Shown here one piece after another: positions 35,764 to 43,564 of a DNA stretch of 47,811 nt. The notes under the pieces were generated by a model. The model made no database searches. It was not told the DNA's origin and was given only the letters and a program-made list of their open reading frames with translations. Position 1 is the first letter of the stretch. Every line of letters starts with the position of its first letter. Origin of the DNA: Burkholderiales bacterium (GTDB taxonomy: Bacteria; Pseudomonadota; Gammaproteobacteria; Burkholderiales; Burkholderiaceae_C). The stretch spans positions 1-47,811 of the forward strand of contig CANHVY010000032.1 in assembly GCA_947464185.1 (NCBI GenBank), given 5' to 3'. Made by a program: the position numbers and the translations under genes.

Positions 35764-36861
35764 TCAGGCCGCGCTTTTCGCTGCTTCTTCTTCGGCGTCG
35801 GCGCCCGTCGCGGCTCCGGCGGTGGGTCTGGCGTTGGTGGCTTGGGGGGCTTGTGGTGCGTCCGGGGCGTCGGCGACTGGCCCGCCTTGCGGGCCCAGCG
35901 CCGTGTCGCGCGCCAGTTCCCGCATCAGTTTCTTCTCCGCTGGCGTCAGCGGACGTCCGAGTTGCTGGCTCAGGCGCAGCAGCAAGTGACGGTCGGCCTC
36001 CTGCGGCAGGCCGCGCGAGGTGGGCAGCTCGGCTTCCAGTTCCTGGCGGTCTTCCACCGGCAGGTCGTCCCACCAGGTGCTGATCATGGGCTGCAGCGCC
36101 TGACGCATCTCGTGGAGTTCCTCGTGAGAGGGCCCCATGGGCCGCTGCCGCCCTGCCCGGGGATCACCCTGCCCGGAGCGGGCGCCCCAATCGCGGCTTT
36201 CGCGGCCTTCGCGCAGGTCCTGCAGTTCACGACCATCGCGCCCGGCTGCCGGGCTCGATCGTTCGATCATCACCACGCCGTCACCCCACACCGCGCGGGC
36301 CAGATCCTGCCCGCGTACGATGCAGCGCTCATCGGCCTGTCGCAGCAGGGCCGACCATGCGGCGTCGGACTTGGCCAAGGCGTCCAGATCCTCGGCGGTC
36401 TCATCGCCCAGCAGGCACACGGTCATGCCCTGCAACTGCGCCGCATCCACCACGGGCAGCAGGCGGTCGTCGTCGGTCAGCAGCACCACGCGGTCGTAAC
36501 CCGGGTGCTCGGCCAGCCCCATCAGGTCACGTGCCATGGCCAGTGTCAGCGAGGCGCCCGCGTCCGACATCTCCGGGGCCACCCAGCGGTGCACGATGCC
36601 CGGCAGCACGCGCTCCGGGCGTTCACTGGCGTACCAGTACAGGCGGGAGATTTCAGCCGGGAAGGCCTGCGCGTCCAGCGCGGCTTCCAGGCAGGCCTGG
36701 AGGCGGTCAAGCCGCGGGCCGGTGGTGTCGTCCTGATCGGCCAGCCAGGCCAGGTAGCGGGCATCCACCAAGGCGACGCAGCGCTCGCGGCGCGCGCGCG
36801 AGGGACGGCGCATGGAAGAAGGCGCATGCAGGGAATGCGGGGTATCGGCAAAAGCGTTCAT
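35764..36861 (-). CDS. NYN-domain (PIN-like) protein
   Basis: A protein of 365 aa whose N-terminal 170 residues look like a NYN (PIN-like) RNase domain: RCVALVDARYLAWL supplies the first aspartate, SRLYWYAS follows, and YDRVVLLTDDDRLLPVVDAAQLQGMTVCLL matches the second half with clustered aspartates. The C-terminal part is charged (Arg/Glu/Gln-rich) and ends in an Ala/Pro tail. RNA cleavage is the family role, but the target is unknown. It faces against the polysaccharide operon and ends 17 bp from the aminotransferase stop. A GATGGCCTGGCCATC inverted repeat lies upstream of its start. Confidence 0.7.
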   Translation of the reverse strand: MNAFADTPHSLHAPSSMRRPSRARRERCVALVDARYLAWLADQDDTTGPRLDRLQACLEAALDAQAFPAEISRLYWYASERPERVLPGIVHRWVAPEMSDAGASLTLAMARDLMGLAEHPGYDRVVLLTDDDRLLPVVDAAQLQGMTVCLLGDETAEDLDALAKSDAAWSALLRQADERCIVRGQDLARAVWGDGVVMIERSSPAAGRDGRELQDLREGRESRDWGARSGQGDPRAGRQRPMGPSHEELHEMRQALQPMISTWWDDLPVEDRQELEAELPTSRGLPQEADRHLLLRLSQQLGRPLTPAEKKLMRELARDTALGPQGGPVADAPDAPQAPQATNARPTAGAATGADAEEEAAKSAA

Positions 36862-36869
36862 GCAATCAG

Positions 36870-36884
36870 GATGGCCTGGCCATC
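36870..36884. promoter_or_regulatory. Inverted repeat upstream of NYN gene
   Basis: GATGGCCTGGCCATC is a perfect 7-bp inverted repeat with a one-base centre, 9 bp from the NYN start. It may be an operator; nothing identifies its binder. Confidence 0.3.
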
Positions 36885-37122
36885 ACGGGAGAAGATGCGC
36901 ACGTACATGCGGGGGATGCGGGAGGACATGCGGGGCGGTCATCGCCAAACTTGACGAGCCACGGCGATCTGGAGTCACCTGCGAAGTCCTGTAGGCTCCC
37001 TGTCAGACCATTATCCCGAGAAGCGGGCTTTGATGTCTTCAGGTCCGTCAGGACGTCGGCAGCGTCGGGCTGAGTGCAACCGCCTCGCAGGCCCAGTATG
37101 GCCACGGTATGCTGCCCTGTTC

Positions 37123-37749
37123 ATGCCCAAACGCATCTTTGATCTGCTGTTCAGCGCCCTGGCGCTGGTGCTGCTGGCACCCCTGTTCGCGCTGATCGCC
37201 CTGGCCATCCGCCGGGACTCGGCCGGCCCGGTGTTGTTCCGTCAGGAGCGTGTGGGCCGTGGCGGGCGGCCGTTTCGCATCCGCAAGTTCCGCACGATGG
37301 TGATGGATGCTCCCTTGCAAGGACCGGCCCTCACCATCGGGCAAGATCCGCGCATCACCCGCGTGGGCGCCTGGCTGCGCCGCACCAAGCTGGACGAACT
37401 GCCGCAACTCGTCGACGTGCTGCAGGGCCACATGAGCCTGGTGGGCCCGCGGCCCGAGGTGCCGCAGTACGTGGCCCTGTACCCGGCGGACCTGCGCGCG
37501 CGCGTGCTCTCGGTGCGTCCGGGCATCACCGACCCGGTGTCGCTCAAACTCGCCGACGAGGCCCGCGTGCTGGCGGCTTCCAGCGACCCCGAACGCACCT
37601 ACCGCGAGGAACTGCTGCCGGCCAAGCTGCGCGAGGCCGTGGCCTACGCCGAGCAGGCCAGCCTGTGGAGCGACCTGCGCATCATCGCCGCCACGGTGCA
37701 TGCGCTGTGGTTCGAGCGGCCCGATGACAAGGTGCCGCGCATCCGGTGA
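37123..37749 (+). CDS. Undecaprenyl-phosphate initiating sugar transferase (PglC/WlbG size)
   Basis: A polyisoprenyl-phosphate hexose-1-phosphate transferase of 208 aa, the compact form with one N-terminal membrane anchor (LLFSALALVLLAPLFALIALAI). GPVLFRQERVGRGGRPFRIRKFRTM and TKLDELPQLVDVLQG are the signature segments, and MSLVGPRPEVP follows. It should start repeat-unit assembly by moving a sugar phosphate onto undecaprenyl phosphate in the inner membrane. Bordetella WlbG and Campylobacter PglC are of the same type. ATG at 37123; it is last in the locus and separated from it by the opposing NYN gene. Confidence 0.9.
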   Translation: MPKRIFDLLFSALALVLLAPLFALIALAIRRDSAGPVLFRQERVGRGGRPFRIRKFRTMVMDAPLQGPALTIGQDPRITRVGAWLRRTKLDELPQLVDVLQGHMSLVGPRPEVPQYVALYPADLRARVLSVRPGITDPVSLKLADEARVLAASSDPERTYREELLPAKLREAVAYAEQASLWSDLRIIAATVHALWFERPDDKVPRIR

Positions 37750-38189
37750 TGCAGCAAAGGGCGGGCCGGCTGGTCTGAGGGCACGCTGTGCAGCGTAAAG
37801 ATCCGGTCGTGCCCATCGGGCGGACTCACGCTGAGCGCCATCAAGCCGACCTTCACATTGGCGGCTGGCGCCTCCATGAACGTAAGCGAATCGTGGGACA
37901 GCGGCTGATCGCATCAGGACCCCGCCGTGCCGCGCCGTGAACGACTGGTCCCTGCCGGCGCGCAAGACTCTGGTCGGCCCTGAGCACTCGTTTGGCGCTC
38001 GCGGAACCGGCCTTCCGCTAGTCCTGCCAACTGCGGGCCTGACTGCCGACTGGACTCATGCTGAAGACGAGTGTCGTGAGCGATTCGGGCCCGAGCGAGT
38101 CATCCTCCGTCACGCTCGCCAGCGAAGAACCAGGATGAACAGGCGAACATCGTTCGATGGTCATGATGGAGTTCCTGTCGTCTGGCGCG
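37750..38189. other. 440-bp region without a recognisable gene
   Basis: Between the sugar transferase and the ars-linked MFS gene I see no convincing gene, tRNA or terminator. Short open frames exist on both strands but resemble nothing familiar. This stretch is one boundary of the accessory arsenic segment. Confidence 0.6.
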
Positions 38190-39413
38190 TTACCTCGAAG
38201 CGCCCACGGATGCCTGCGGTGACTCTGATCGTGTCTCCGACAGCCTTGTGCCGCGCATCGGAAAGAGCGCAAGCATCGCCATGGCGCTCAAGCTCATCGT
38301 GAGCACAAGTGCCCATTGGCTCCAACTCGCAAGGACCAACCCGAAGAGCCACGGTGCAAGCGCTTGGCTTACGCGCGCCGGGGCAACCAGCAGTCCCTGG
38401 CGTCGCCCGTAGCCCTGGGTGCCGAAGATGGACAGCGGCAGCGTTCCCTTGGCGATGGTCATGAGCCCATTGCCCGCCCCGTGAAGCACCCCGAAGAGCG
38501 GCGCCGCCACAGGGCCGGCTGCCAGCAGCGCCGCCGCACCCACTGGATGCAAGGCAACGGCCACGCGCGCTGACAGCAACGGGTCGACTTTGCGCAGGAG
38601 CCCGAACTCCAAGAGTCTGGCCGCAACTTGCGCTGGGCCTATCAGGCTCGCAACGAGCACTGCTGTGGCGGCACTCGCACCCGCTGCGGCCATTAAGCCG
38701 GGGAGGTGCGCCGCCATGGCCGTCGAAATAAAGGAGGTGGCTGCAAAGACAAAGCCCAGTGACACGGCAGCAACCAGCGGCGCCCTCGAGCCGGGCTCCG
38801 GTAGCGCAGCACTCACAGCTGGTTCAGCCACCGTCGCCTTGGCTTCAGCCTCAGCTCTGCGAACCTCTGGCAGCAACCAGTTCAGCGGCAACCCCACCAG
38901 CAGGTGTACCGCTGCCCACACAAAGCACGCCACCCGCCAGTCAAAGTTTGCTTCCAGCAGCGCCGTCACCGGCCATCCCAACGTGCTTGCAAACCCTGCT
39001 ATCAAGGTGACACCTGTGATGCTTGAGCGTGCGTCCTTTCCATAGAGGCGCACAAGCGCGGCAAACGCCGAGTCGTAGAGCCCGCAGCCCATGGCCACGC
39101 CGAGCACCACCCAGGCAGCGAGCAAGCTGTAGAGCCCCTGGCTTGCCCCCAGGCCCGCGAGCCCCAGGGCGAAGACCAGGCTCGTTGCCATCAGCACCGG
39201 TCGCCCACCTATCCGATCGATGGCCGACCCAGCCCTTGTGCCCACGAGCGCGGAAACAGCAAGGGCGAGACTGAAGGCGGCAAAGACCGTGGGTGTGGAC
39301 ACCCCCAGGTCTGCAGCCATGGGCGCAGCGAGGATTGCAGGCAGGTAGTAGCTTGATGCCCACGCCAGCGTCTGCGCCGCCCCCAAGGCAGCGACCGTCG
39401 CACTGCGGCCCAT
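38190..39413 (-). CDS. MFS transporter of the arsenic operon
   Basis: A major facilitator protein of 407 aa with about 12 membrane helices. AAQTLAWASSYYLPAILAAPM is TM1, and the loop after TM2 has GSAIDRIGGRPVLMA, the MFS motif-A position. GLYDSAFAALVRLYGKDARSS and FASTLGWPVTALLE follow in the N-terminal half. It sits five bases after the ArsN2-ArsO stop on the same strand, so it is co-transcribed with arsR. An efflux role for an arsenic compound is inferred from position; ArsK-like arsenite carriers are MFS proteins, but I cannot show that it belongs to that group. The ATG at 39413 precedes TM1. Confidence 0.82.
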   Translation of the reverse strand: MGRSATVAALGAAQTLAWASSYYLPAILAAPMAADLGVSTPTVFAAFSLALAVSALVGTRAGSAIDRIGGRPVLMATSLVFALGLAGLGASQGLYSLLAAWVVLGVAMGCGLYDSAFAALVRLYGKDARSSITGVTLIAGFASTLGWPVTALLEANFDWRVACFVWAAVHLLVGLPLNWLLPEVRRAEAEAKATVAEPAVSAALPEPGSRAPLVAAVSLGFVFAATSFISTAMAAHLPGLMAAAGASAATAVLVASLIGPAQVAARLLEFGLLRKVDPLLSARVAVALHPVGAAALLAAGPVAAPLFGVLHGAGNGLMTIAKGTLPLSIFGTQGYGRRQGLLVAPARVSQALAPWLFGLVLASWSQWALVLTMSLSAMAMLALFPMRGTRLSETRSESPQASVGASR

Positions 39414-39418
39414 TGGCT

Positions 39419-41386
39419 TCAGCAGCAGCTCGCCGCCGCCCGCTCGACTTCTGGCACCCTTGCCTTGGCAGGCCCACAGCCACTCTTGGTCGCACCCTGC
39501 GCACCACCCGCTCCGCAGCCGCTCGCAGCCGCCCCGTTGGGAGCTACACCGCACGTGGCCGCCTTGCTGGCAATCTCCTCGGGCTCTGCCGGAGCACCAC
39601 ACGAAGTGGTGCTGCAGCTGCTCGTATTGCTGGCCCCGCGGCTCTCAGCGCTCTTGGGTATGGCCGCAGGAGCGAAGGAGACGCTGCACACACCGGTCTG
39701 AGGCAAGTCGAGTTCAACCCGGTCAGCAGCTTGCAGGTCGCCCGCCAGCGCTGCCACCACCGAGCGCACCTGCTCAAAGCCCGTTGCCATCAAGAAGGTG
39801 GGCGCTCTGCCGTAGCTCTTCACCCCCACGGTGTAGAGGCCGCTCTCCGGGTGGCTGAGCTCGCGGTGACCGTGCGGGCGCACGGTGCCGCAGCTGTGCA
39901 AGTTGGGATCGATGAGCGGGCCCAGCGCTTCATTGCACTCAAGCCAAGGGTCAAGCTTGACTCGAAGTTCGCGCGTGAGCTCCAAGTCCGGCCGCTGGCC
40001 CGTGGCGCAGACGATTTCGTCGATGCCTTCGAGCCGCAGCTCTTGGCCCTGGGTATCCACCCCGAAGACGCCGAGCTTGTCTTCTTGCCGCTCGATGCGT
40101 GTGACTCGCAGTCCTGCGTGGAAGGCCATGGCGCCGGAGTCGCGAAGAGCACGCAGGGCGCTGCCAAGCGCCCCTCGCGCGCTGAGCGCATCCGCATCCC
40201 CTCCGCCAAAGACCCGGGTGAGCACCGGCGAGCGAACCGACCAGACCAGCTCAGTGGTCGGGACTTCTGCGGCAAGCTGAGCAAGTGCCAGCAGCGTGTT
40301 GGCGGCTGAGTGACCAGCCCCGACCACGAGCGTTCGCTTGCCGGCGTATCGAGCCCGGTGGGCTCCGAGCACGTCGGGGATGCCGTAGAAGATGCGGCCA
40401 GCCGCTTGCTCTTCGCCCTGGGCAGCCAATCCACCTGCTCCCAGCGGGTTGGGCTGGTTCCAAGTGCCCGTCGAGTCGACGACGGCCCGAGCGTTGAACT
40501 CCACGACCGTGCCGTTACGAAGGGCTCGGACGATGAACGGGGCATCTTCGCGGCCAGTGCTCTTGACCTTGTCAAAGCCCTCGCGCGTGACCGCCAGCAC
40601 TCGGGTGGAGAGATGAAGCGCACCCGCCACCTGGGGGAGCCTGGCGAAGGGCTCGAGCAGTTCGGTGACCACCTCTTTGGCCAGCGGGAGGTCTTCCTCA
40701 GTTGGCTGCTTCCAGCCCGTACCTTCGAGCAGTCGCACCATCGCAGGCGAGGCGTTGTAGCGCCAGGGTGAGAACAGGCGCACGTGCCCATAGTCAAGTA
40801 GGTTGGCGCCAACGCGTGACCTCGCCTCCAGGACGAAGAAAGGAATCCCGCGCTCGATGAGTTGTGCTGCGGCCGCGAGCCCCACGGGCCCCGCACCCAG
40901 CACGGCCACGGGCAGTGTTTGCAGCCTCGCTGCTGCCCCCGAGGAGGCCTGGAGCTCGAGCACCAGGAACTCTGCACTCGCTGGGCACGCACCCTGGAAC
41001 TCGGCCGATGCCTTCACGGGCGCTGGCGCCATGGCACGGTCGACCACGCGAAAGCCAAAGCCTTCAAACCACTCGCGAGCCGTGGTCGTCAGCAGCGCCC
41101 AGCTCTTGAGCCGTCGGCTGCTTGCTTGGGCGAGCATCGCGCTCACCATCTGGCGCCCGATGCCCTGGTGCTGGCGGCTCGGGGCAACCGCCACGGAGCG
41201 CAGCAACGCGACCTCCCCTCGCAACTCCACACCAGTGCAGCCCACTACCCCCGAGTCGTCCTCGGCCACGAGGAACGTATGGAGGTGGTCACGGGCGCCG
41301 GCAAGCGGCAGCCGGTTGGCAGAGAGGAGCAGCTCGATGGCGGCCCAGTCGGATGGTCTTGCAGGGCGAAGTGAGATGGTGGTCAT
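39419..41386 (-). CDS. ArsN2-type acetyltransferase fused to ArsO-like flavoprotein, Cys-rich tail
   Basis: A 655-aa three-part protein. Residues 1-145 are a GNAT domain of the ArsN2 type (LLRSVAVAPSRQHQGIGRQM acetyl-CoA loop and ASAEFQGACPASAEF ending). Residues 157-560 are a flavin monooxygenase-like oxidoreductase with two dinucleotide loops, GAGPVG (164-169) and VGAGHSA (355-361), resembling ArsO. Residues 563-655 form a low-complexity tail with eight cysteines (567, 591, 596, 612, 624, 637, 654, 655), ending in SCC. It is transcribed after arsR, 34 bp away. ArsN-type proteins act on organoarsenicals; the flavin step and any metal binding by the tail are inference. Confidence 0.85.
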   Translation of the reverse strand: MTTISLRPARPSDWAAIELLLSANRLPLAGARDHLHTFLVAEDDSGVVGCTGVELRGEVALLRSVAVAPSRQHQGIGRQMVSAMLAQASSRRLKSWALLTTTAREWFEGFGFRVVDRAMAPAPVKASAEFQGACPASAEFLVLELQASSGAAARLQTLPVAVLGAGPVGLAAAAQLIERGIPFFVLEARSRVGANLLDYGHVRLFSPWRYNASPAMVRLLEGTGWKQPTEEDLPLAKEVVTELLEPFARLPQVAGALHLSTRVLAVTREGFDKVKSTGREDAPFIVRALRNGTVVEFNARAVVDSTGTWNQPNPLGAGGLAAQGEEQAAGRIFYGIPDVLGAHRARYAGKRTLVVGAGHSAANTLLALAQLAAEVPTTELVWSVRSPVLTRVFGGGDADALSARGALGSALRALRDSGAMAFHAGLRVTRIERQEDKLGVFGVDTQGQELRLEGIDEIVCATGQRPDLELTRELRVKLDPWLECNEALGPLIDPNLHSCGTVRPHGHRELSHPESGLYTVGVKSYGRAPTFLMATGFEQVRSVVAALAGDLQAADRVELDLPQTGVCSVSFAPAAIPKSAESRGASNTSSCSTTSCGAPAEPEEIASKAATCGVAPNGAAASGCGAGGAQGATKSGCGPAKARVPEVERAAASCC

Positions 41387-41420
41387 GGCAGATCCCGGGG
41401 GCAGGTGGGTGGAGCGGGCT

Positions 41421-41747
41421 TTAGCACCCGCAGGCGTCTGAAGTGGCCACCTCGGTCTCTGGCAGGCCTTGGCAGCAGTTGTCGGTGAGGTAGGCGAGCA
41501 GTCCGCTCATCTGCTCGTAAGCGGCTCGGTAGATGACGAAGCGGCCAGCCTGGGCTTGCGTCACCAACCCCGCGGCTGCCAGCTCCTTGAGGTGGAACGC
41601 GAGGTTCGTCGGCCCCACCCCAATCGCCTCGGCAAGAGCCTTCTGAGCCAGCCCCTCGCGGCCGGCAACGACCAGCGAGCGAAAGGCGTCAAGGCGCACC
41701 GGATGGGCCAGTGCGGCGAGTGCTTGGACGACCAATTGTTTATCCAT
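41421..41747 (-). CDS. arsR: ArsR-family arsenite-responsive repressor
   Basis: A winged-helix repressor of 108 aa. LAHPVRLDAFRSLVVAG and AIGVGPTNLAFHLKELAAAG form the helix-turn-helix core, and RFVIYRAAYEQM is the wing. The arsenite site is C-terminal: NCC (C91, C92) plus DACGC (C106, C108), comparable to the AfArsR type whose adjacent cysteines lie near the C-terminus rather than in the alpha3 helix. As(III) binding should release it from its operator. The ATG at 41747 lies directly behind a 20-bp palindrome, so it should repress itself and the downstream operon. Confidence 0.92.
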   Translation of the reverse strand: MDKQLVVQALAALAHPVRLDAFRSLVVAGREGLAQKALAEAIGVGPTNLAFHLKELAAAGLVTQAQAGRFVIYRAAYEQMSGLLAYLTDNCCQGLPETEVATSDACGC

Positions 41748-41748
41748 G

Positions 41749-41768
41749 AATTCAATAATACTTGAATT
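41749..41768 (-). promoter_or_regulatory. ArsR operator, 20-bp palindrome
   Basis: AATTCAA and TTGAATT form perfect 7-bp arms around a 6-bp spacer (TAATAC), ending one base before the arsR start codon. The palindrome contains the predicted -10 element, so bound repressor would block RNA polymerase. Confidence 0.75.
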
Positions 41769-41783
41769 GAACGCCGAGTGCAA
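41755..41783 (-). promoter_or_regulatory. arsR promoter (-35 TTGCAC, 17 bp, -10 TATTAT)
   Basis: On the minus strand TTGCAC (41783-41778) and TATTAT (41760-41755) are separated by exactly 17 bp. The -10 ends seven bases before the ATG, so transcription would begin at the start codon and the arsR message would be leaderless. Confidence 0.65.
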
Positions 41784-41812
41784 GCGCCGGGCGCCGCTGC
41801 ATCGTGGGTCAT

Positions 41813-42139
41813 TCAGCTGACCAAAGTGTTGAAGGCGTAGTCCGGCGACACGGCCGCCAAGTCCTGGGGGTTGAGCGGCAGGCCTCCTTGCAGGCGCTGC
41901 AGCGCGTAGACCGCCAGTACAACCAGGCCATTGAACACCAGCAAGCCGACGGTGTAAGGCACCCAGCCTTGCGGCTACTGCTCAGCGTCGACACGGGCGA
42001 GGCGGAAGAGCGACGCCTCGACCCGACCGCCAAAGGCGAAGCGCCCCGCCATGACGGCCTCGACAGCGCGGGCCAGCGGCCAGGACAACAGCAGGATGGC
42101 CAGGTAGGCGATCAACTGCATCCAGGCTGGCGCGTTCAC
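41813..42139 (-). pseudogene. kdpA: kdpA remnant with internal stop and lost 3' part
   Basis: Read from the GTG at 42139, the frame gives the start of KdpA, the potassium-binding subunit of the Kdp ATPase. WMQLIAYLAILLLSWPLARA is the first membrane helix, YALQRLQGGLPLNPQDLAAV matches the conserved loop, and SPDYAFNTLVS corresponds to the next conserved stretch (AFNTAVSF in intact KdpA). A TAG at 41975-41977 breaks it after 54 codons, and the homology ends at 41813, where intact KdpA (about 550-600 aa) would continue. The arsenic operon begins beyond that point. kdpB and kdpC are absent. Confidence 0.82.
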
Positions 42140-42228
42140 GAGAAGTCCTCCTGCAGCAGCAGCACAGCGATCAGGTAGACGAGCAGGCCTGCCGCGAGCA
42201 GACCACCCGCAAGATCCCAGCCGCTCAT
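42136..42228 (-). CDS. kdpF: KdpF-like small membrane subunit
   Basis: A peptide of 30 aa with one hydrophobic helix (LAGGLLAAGLLVYLIAVLLL), the size and position of KdpF, which stabilises the Kdp potassium-ATPase complex. It overlaps the broken kdpA start by four bases (GTGA), the normal kdpFA arrangement. It is intact, but with no Kdp complex visible nearby it is probably a remnant. Confidence 0.75.
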   Translation of the reverse strand: MSGWDLAGGLLAAGLLVYLIAVLLLQEDFS

Positions 42229-42326
42229 GGCTTCACCCTGCTTTGCTGCAGGGGCTTGCACCCATAGACCAGGCAAAGAACTGCAGCGCAGCTCAGGCCA
42301 GCCGCGATGAGAAGGACGATGTCGAT
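42225..42326 (-). pseudogene. Possible small membrane ORF upstream of kdpF
   Basis: A frame reading IDIVLLIAAGLSCAAVLCLV and ending in VKP overlaps the kdpF start by four bases (ATGA). It has no ATG, GTG or TTG at its beginning (the codon there is ATC), so it may be a decayed small membrane protein of the kdp leader region. Confidence 0.35.
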
Positions 42327-42514
42327 GCTTGCTCCGATCTATCTCGACCGCTCATGGCCGTCACTGCGAATTCGCGGCGGCGCCAGGAACCTGACTTTCG
42401 GCGCGATGGGCCGGTCTGCCAAACTCAGCTTGGGGCGGACCCCGGGATAACCCGTTCACGGCCACTTGCCGTCATCTCACATCACCGACGGAGTGACCTT
42501 TCATGCGGCCAGAC

Positions 42515-43456
42515 TCAGCGGCGATTCGCAAGTGTCACTCCCACCACGGCGATCGTCCCTCCGACGAGCATGGAGGCGAGGATGTCCTCGCCCAGGAGCA
42601 CTGCCGAGAGCATCACTCCAAAGGCCGGGACGAGGTTCGTGAACACCGCCGTGCGTGACGGGCCCACCGCACGGATGCCTTCGTAGTACCAGATGAAGCC
42701 CAGGACGGTACCGATGGCGCCCAGGTAGATGATGGCGGCCCAGGCCTGCCATCCGAGTGACATCCACGGGATGGAGCCCACCTCACCGGCAGCCCCCATG
42801 GCCAGGAAGGCCAGGCCCCATAGCGTGGCGTACGTTGTCGCGGCGATGGGAGACAGTGACTCCATCGCCTTGCGGGAGATCAGTGTGTAGGCCGCCCAGC
42901 TCGCAACGGCCAGCATCATCATCGTCTCGCCAAGGCCGAAAGATGAGCCGATGTCGCTCACAGCGCCCGCTGGGTCGCCTCGGGTGATCACGACGGCCGC
43001 GCCGACCAGCGCCACGCAGATGCCCAGCCAGGCGCGCCAGCCCAATCGTTCACCGAACACCGCGCTGGCCAGCAGCGCGGTCATGATCGGCGTGAGGCTG
43101 ACGAAGAGAGCCGTGCGCCCAGCCGGGATGCGCGCCAGGGCGCCGAGAAAGAAGACGTTGTAGAGAAAGATGCCGGTCAGCCCCAGGGCTGCGGTAGTGA
43201 GGGCCTGCGACCGGTTCAGGCGCGGCAGCCCGCCTTCGAAGCGCACGGCCAGCACCACCAACAGCACGGCCGCCACTGCGAAGCGACCGGCCGCCGCCGT
43301 CATCAGCGGCATGGCTTGAGCCAGCACCCGGCCCGCAATGAAGGTGCCACCCCAGAAGAGCGCCGTCAGGACCAGCTTCAGTGCCAGCGTCGCGCCAAGG
43401 CGGCCCGTGAAGCCCGAAGGCAAGGGGTGATTGGTCGTGATGTCAGTCGTGGTCAC
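42515..43456 (-). CDS. EamA-family (DMT) exporter, divergent from LysR
   Basis: A drug/metabolite transporter of 313 aa with two EamA repeats and ten helices. LVLTALFWGGTFIAGRVLAQ is TM1, and ASWAAYTLISRKAMESLSP opens the second repeat. RIPAGRTALFVSLTPIMTALL is the conserved end of repeat one. I prefer the GTG at 43456 because the candidate promoter (-35 TTGTAC, -10 TAGCAT) lies at 43503-43532; an ATG at 43516 in the same frame would place the start inside that promoter and add 20 basic residues. The divergent LysR gene is the probable regulator. Substrate unknown. Confidence 0.82.
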   Translation of the reverse strand: MTTTDITTNHPLPSGFTGRLGATLALKLVLTALFWGGTFIAGRVLAQAMPLMTAAAGRFAVAAVLLVVLAVRFEGGLPRLNRSQALTTAALGLTGIFLYNVFFLGALARIPAGRTALFVSLTPIMTALLASAVFGERLGWRAWLGICVALVGAAVVITRGDPAGAVSDIGSSFGLGETMMMLAVASWAAYTLISRKAMESLSPIAATTYATLWGLAFLAMGAAGEVGSIPWMSLGWQAWAAIIYLGAIGTVLGFIWYYEGIRAVGPSRTAVFTNLVPAFGVMLSAVLLGEDILASMLVGGTIAVVGVTLANRR

Positions 43457-43502
43457 CAGAGGGAGGCGCACTTTTCGGCGCCTTTGGTTTACTCGAGAGC
43501 AA

Positions 43503-43548
43503 ATGCTATCGTTCATGGATAGTCATGTACAAATGAGCTTCTGCTCAT
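43503..43548. promoter_or_regulatory. Divergent promoter with two inverted repeats
   Basis: CTATCGTTCATGGATAG (43506-43522, 5-bp arms) and ATGAGCTTCTGCTCAT (43533-43548, 6-bp arms) flank a minus-strand -35 TTGTAC (43532-43527). The minus-strand -10 TAGCAT (43508-43503) follows with an 18-bp spacer. The first repeat covers spacer and -10; the second lies just upstream of the -35, where LysR proteins commonly bind. Confidence 0.5.
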
Positions 43549-43564
43549 GTCATTGGAGCGCCGG

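Noticed and set aside
36900..36940. Three close copies of ATGCGGG near the NYN start
   Set aside because: Irregular spacing and low complexity in GC-rich DNA; not a clear repeat array or CRISPR.
37937..38302. Plus-strand 121-residue frame in the non-genic region and into the MFS 3' end
   Set aside because: It overlaps the MFS coding region, lacks a ribosome site and resembles no protein family I know.
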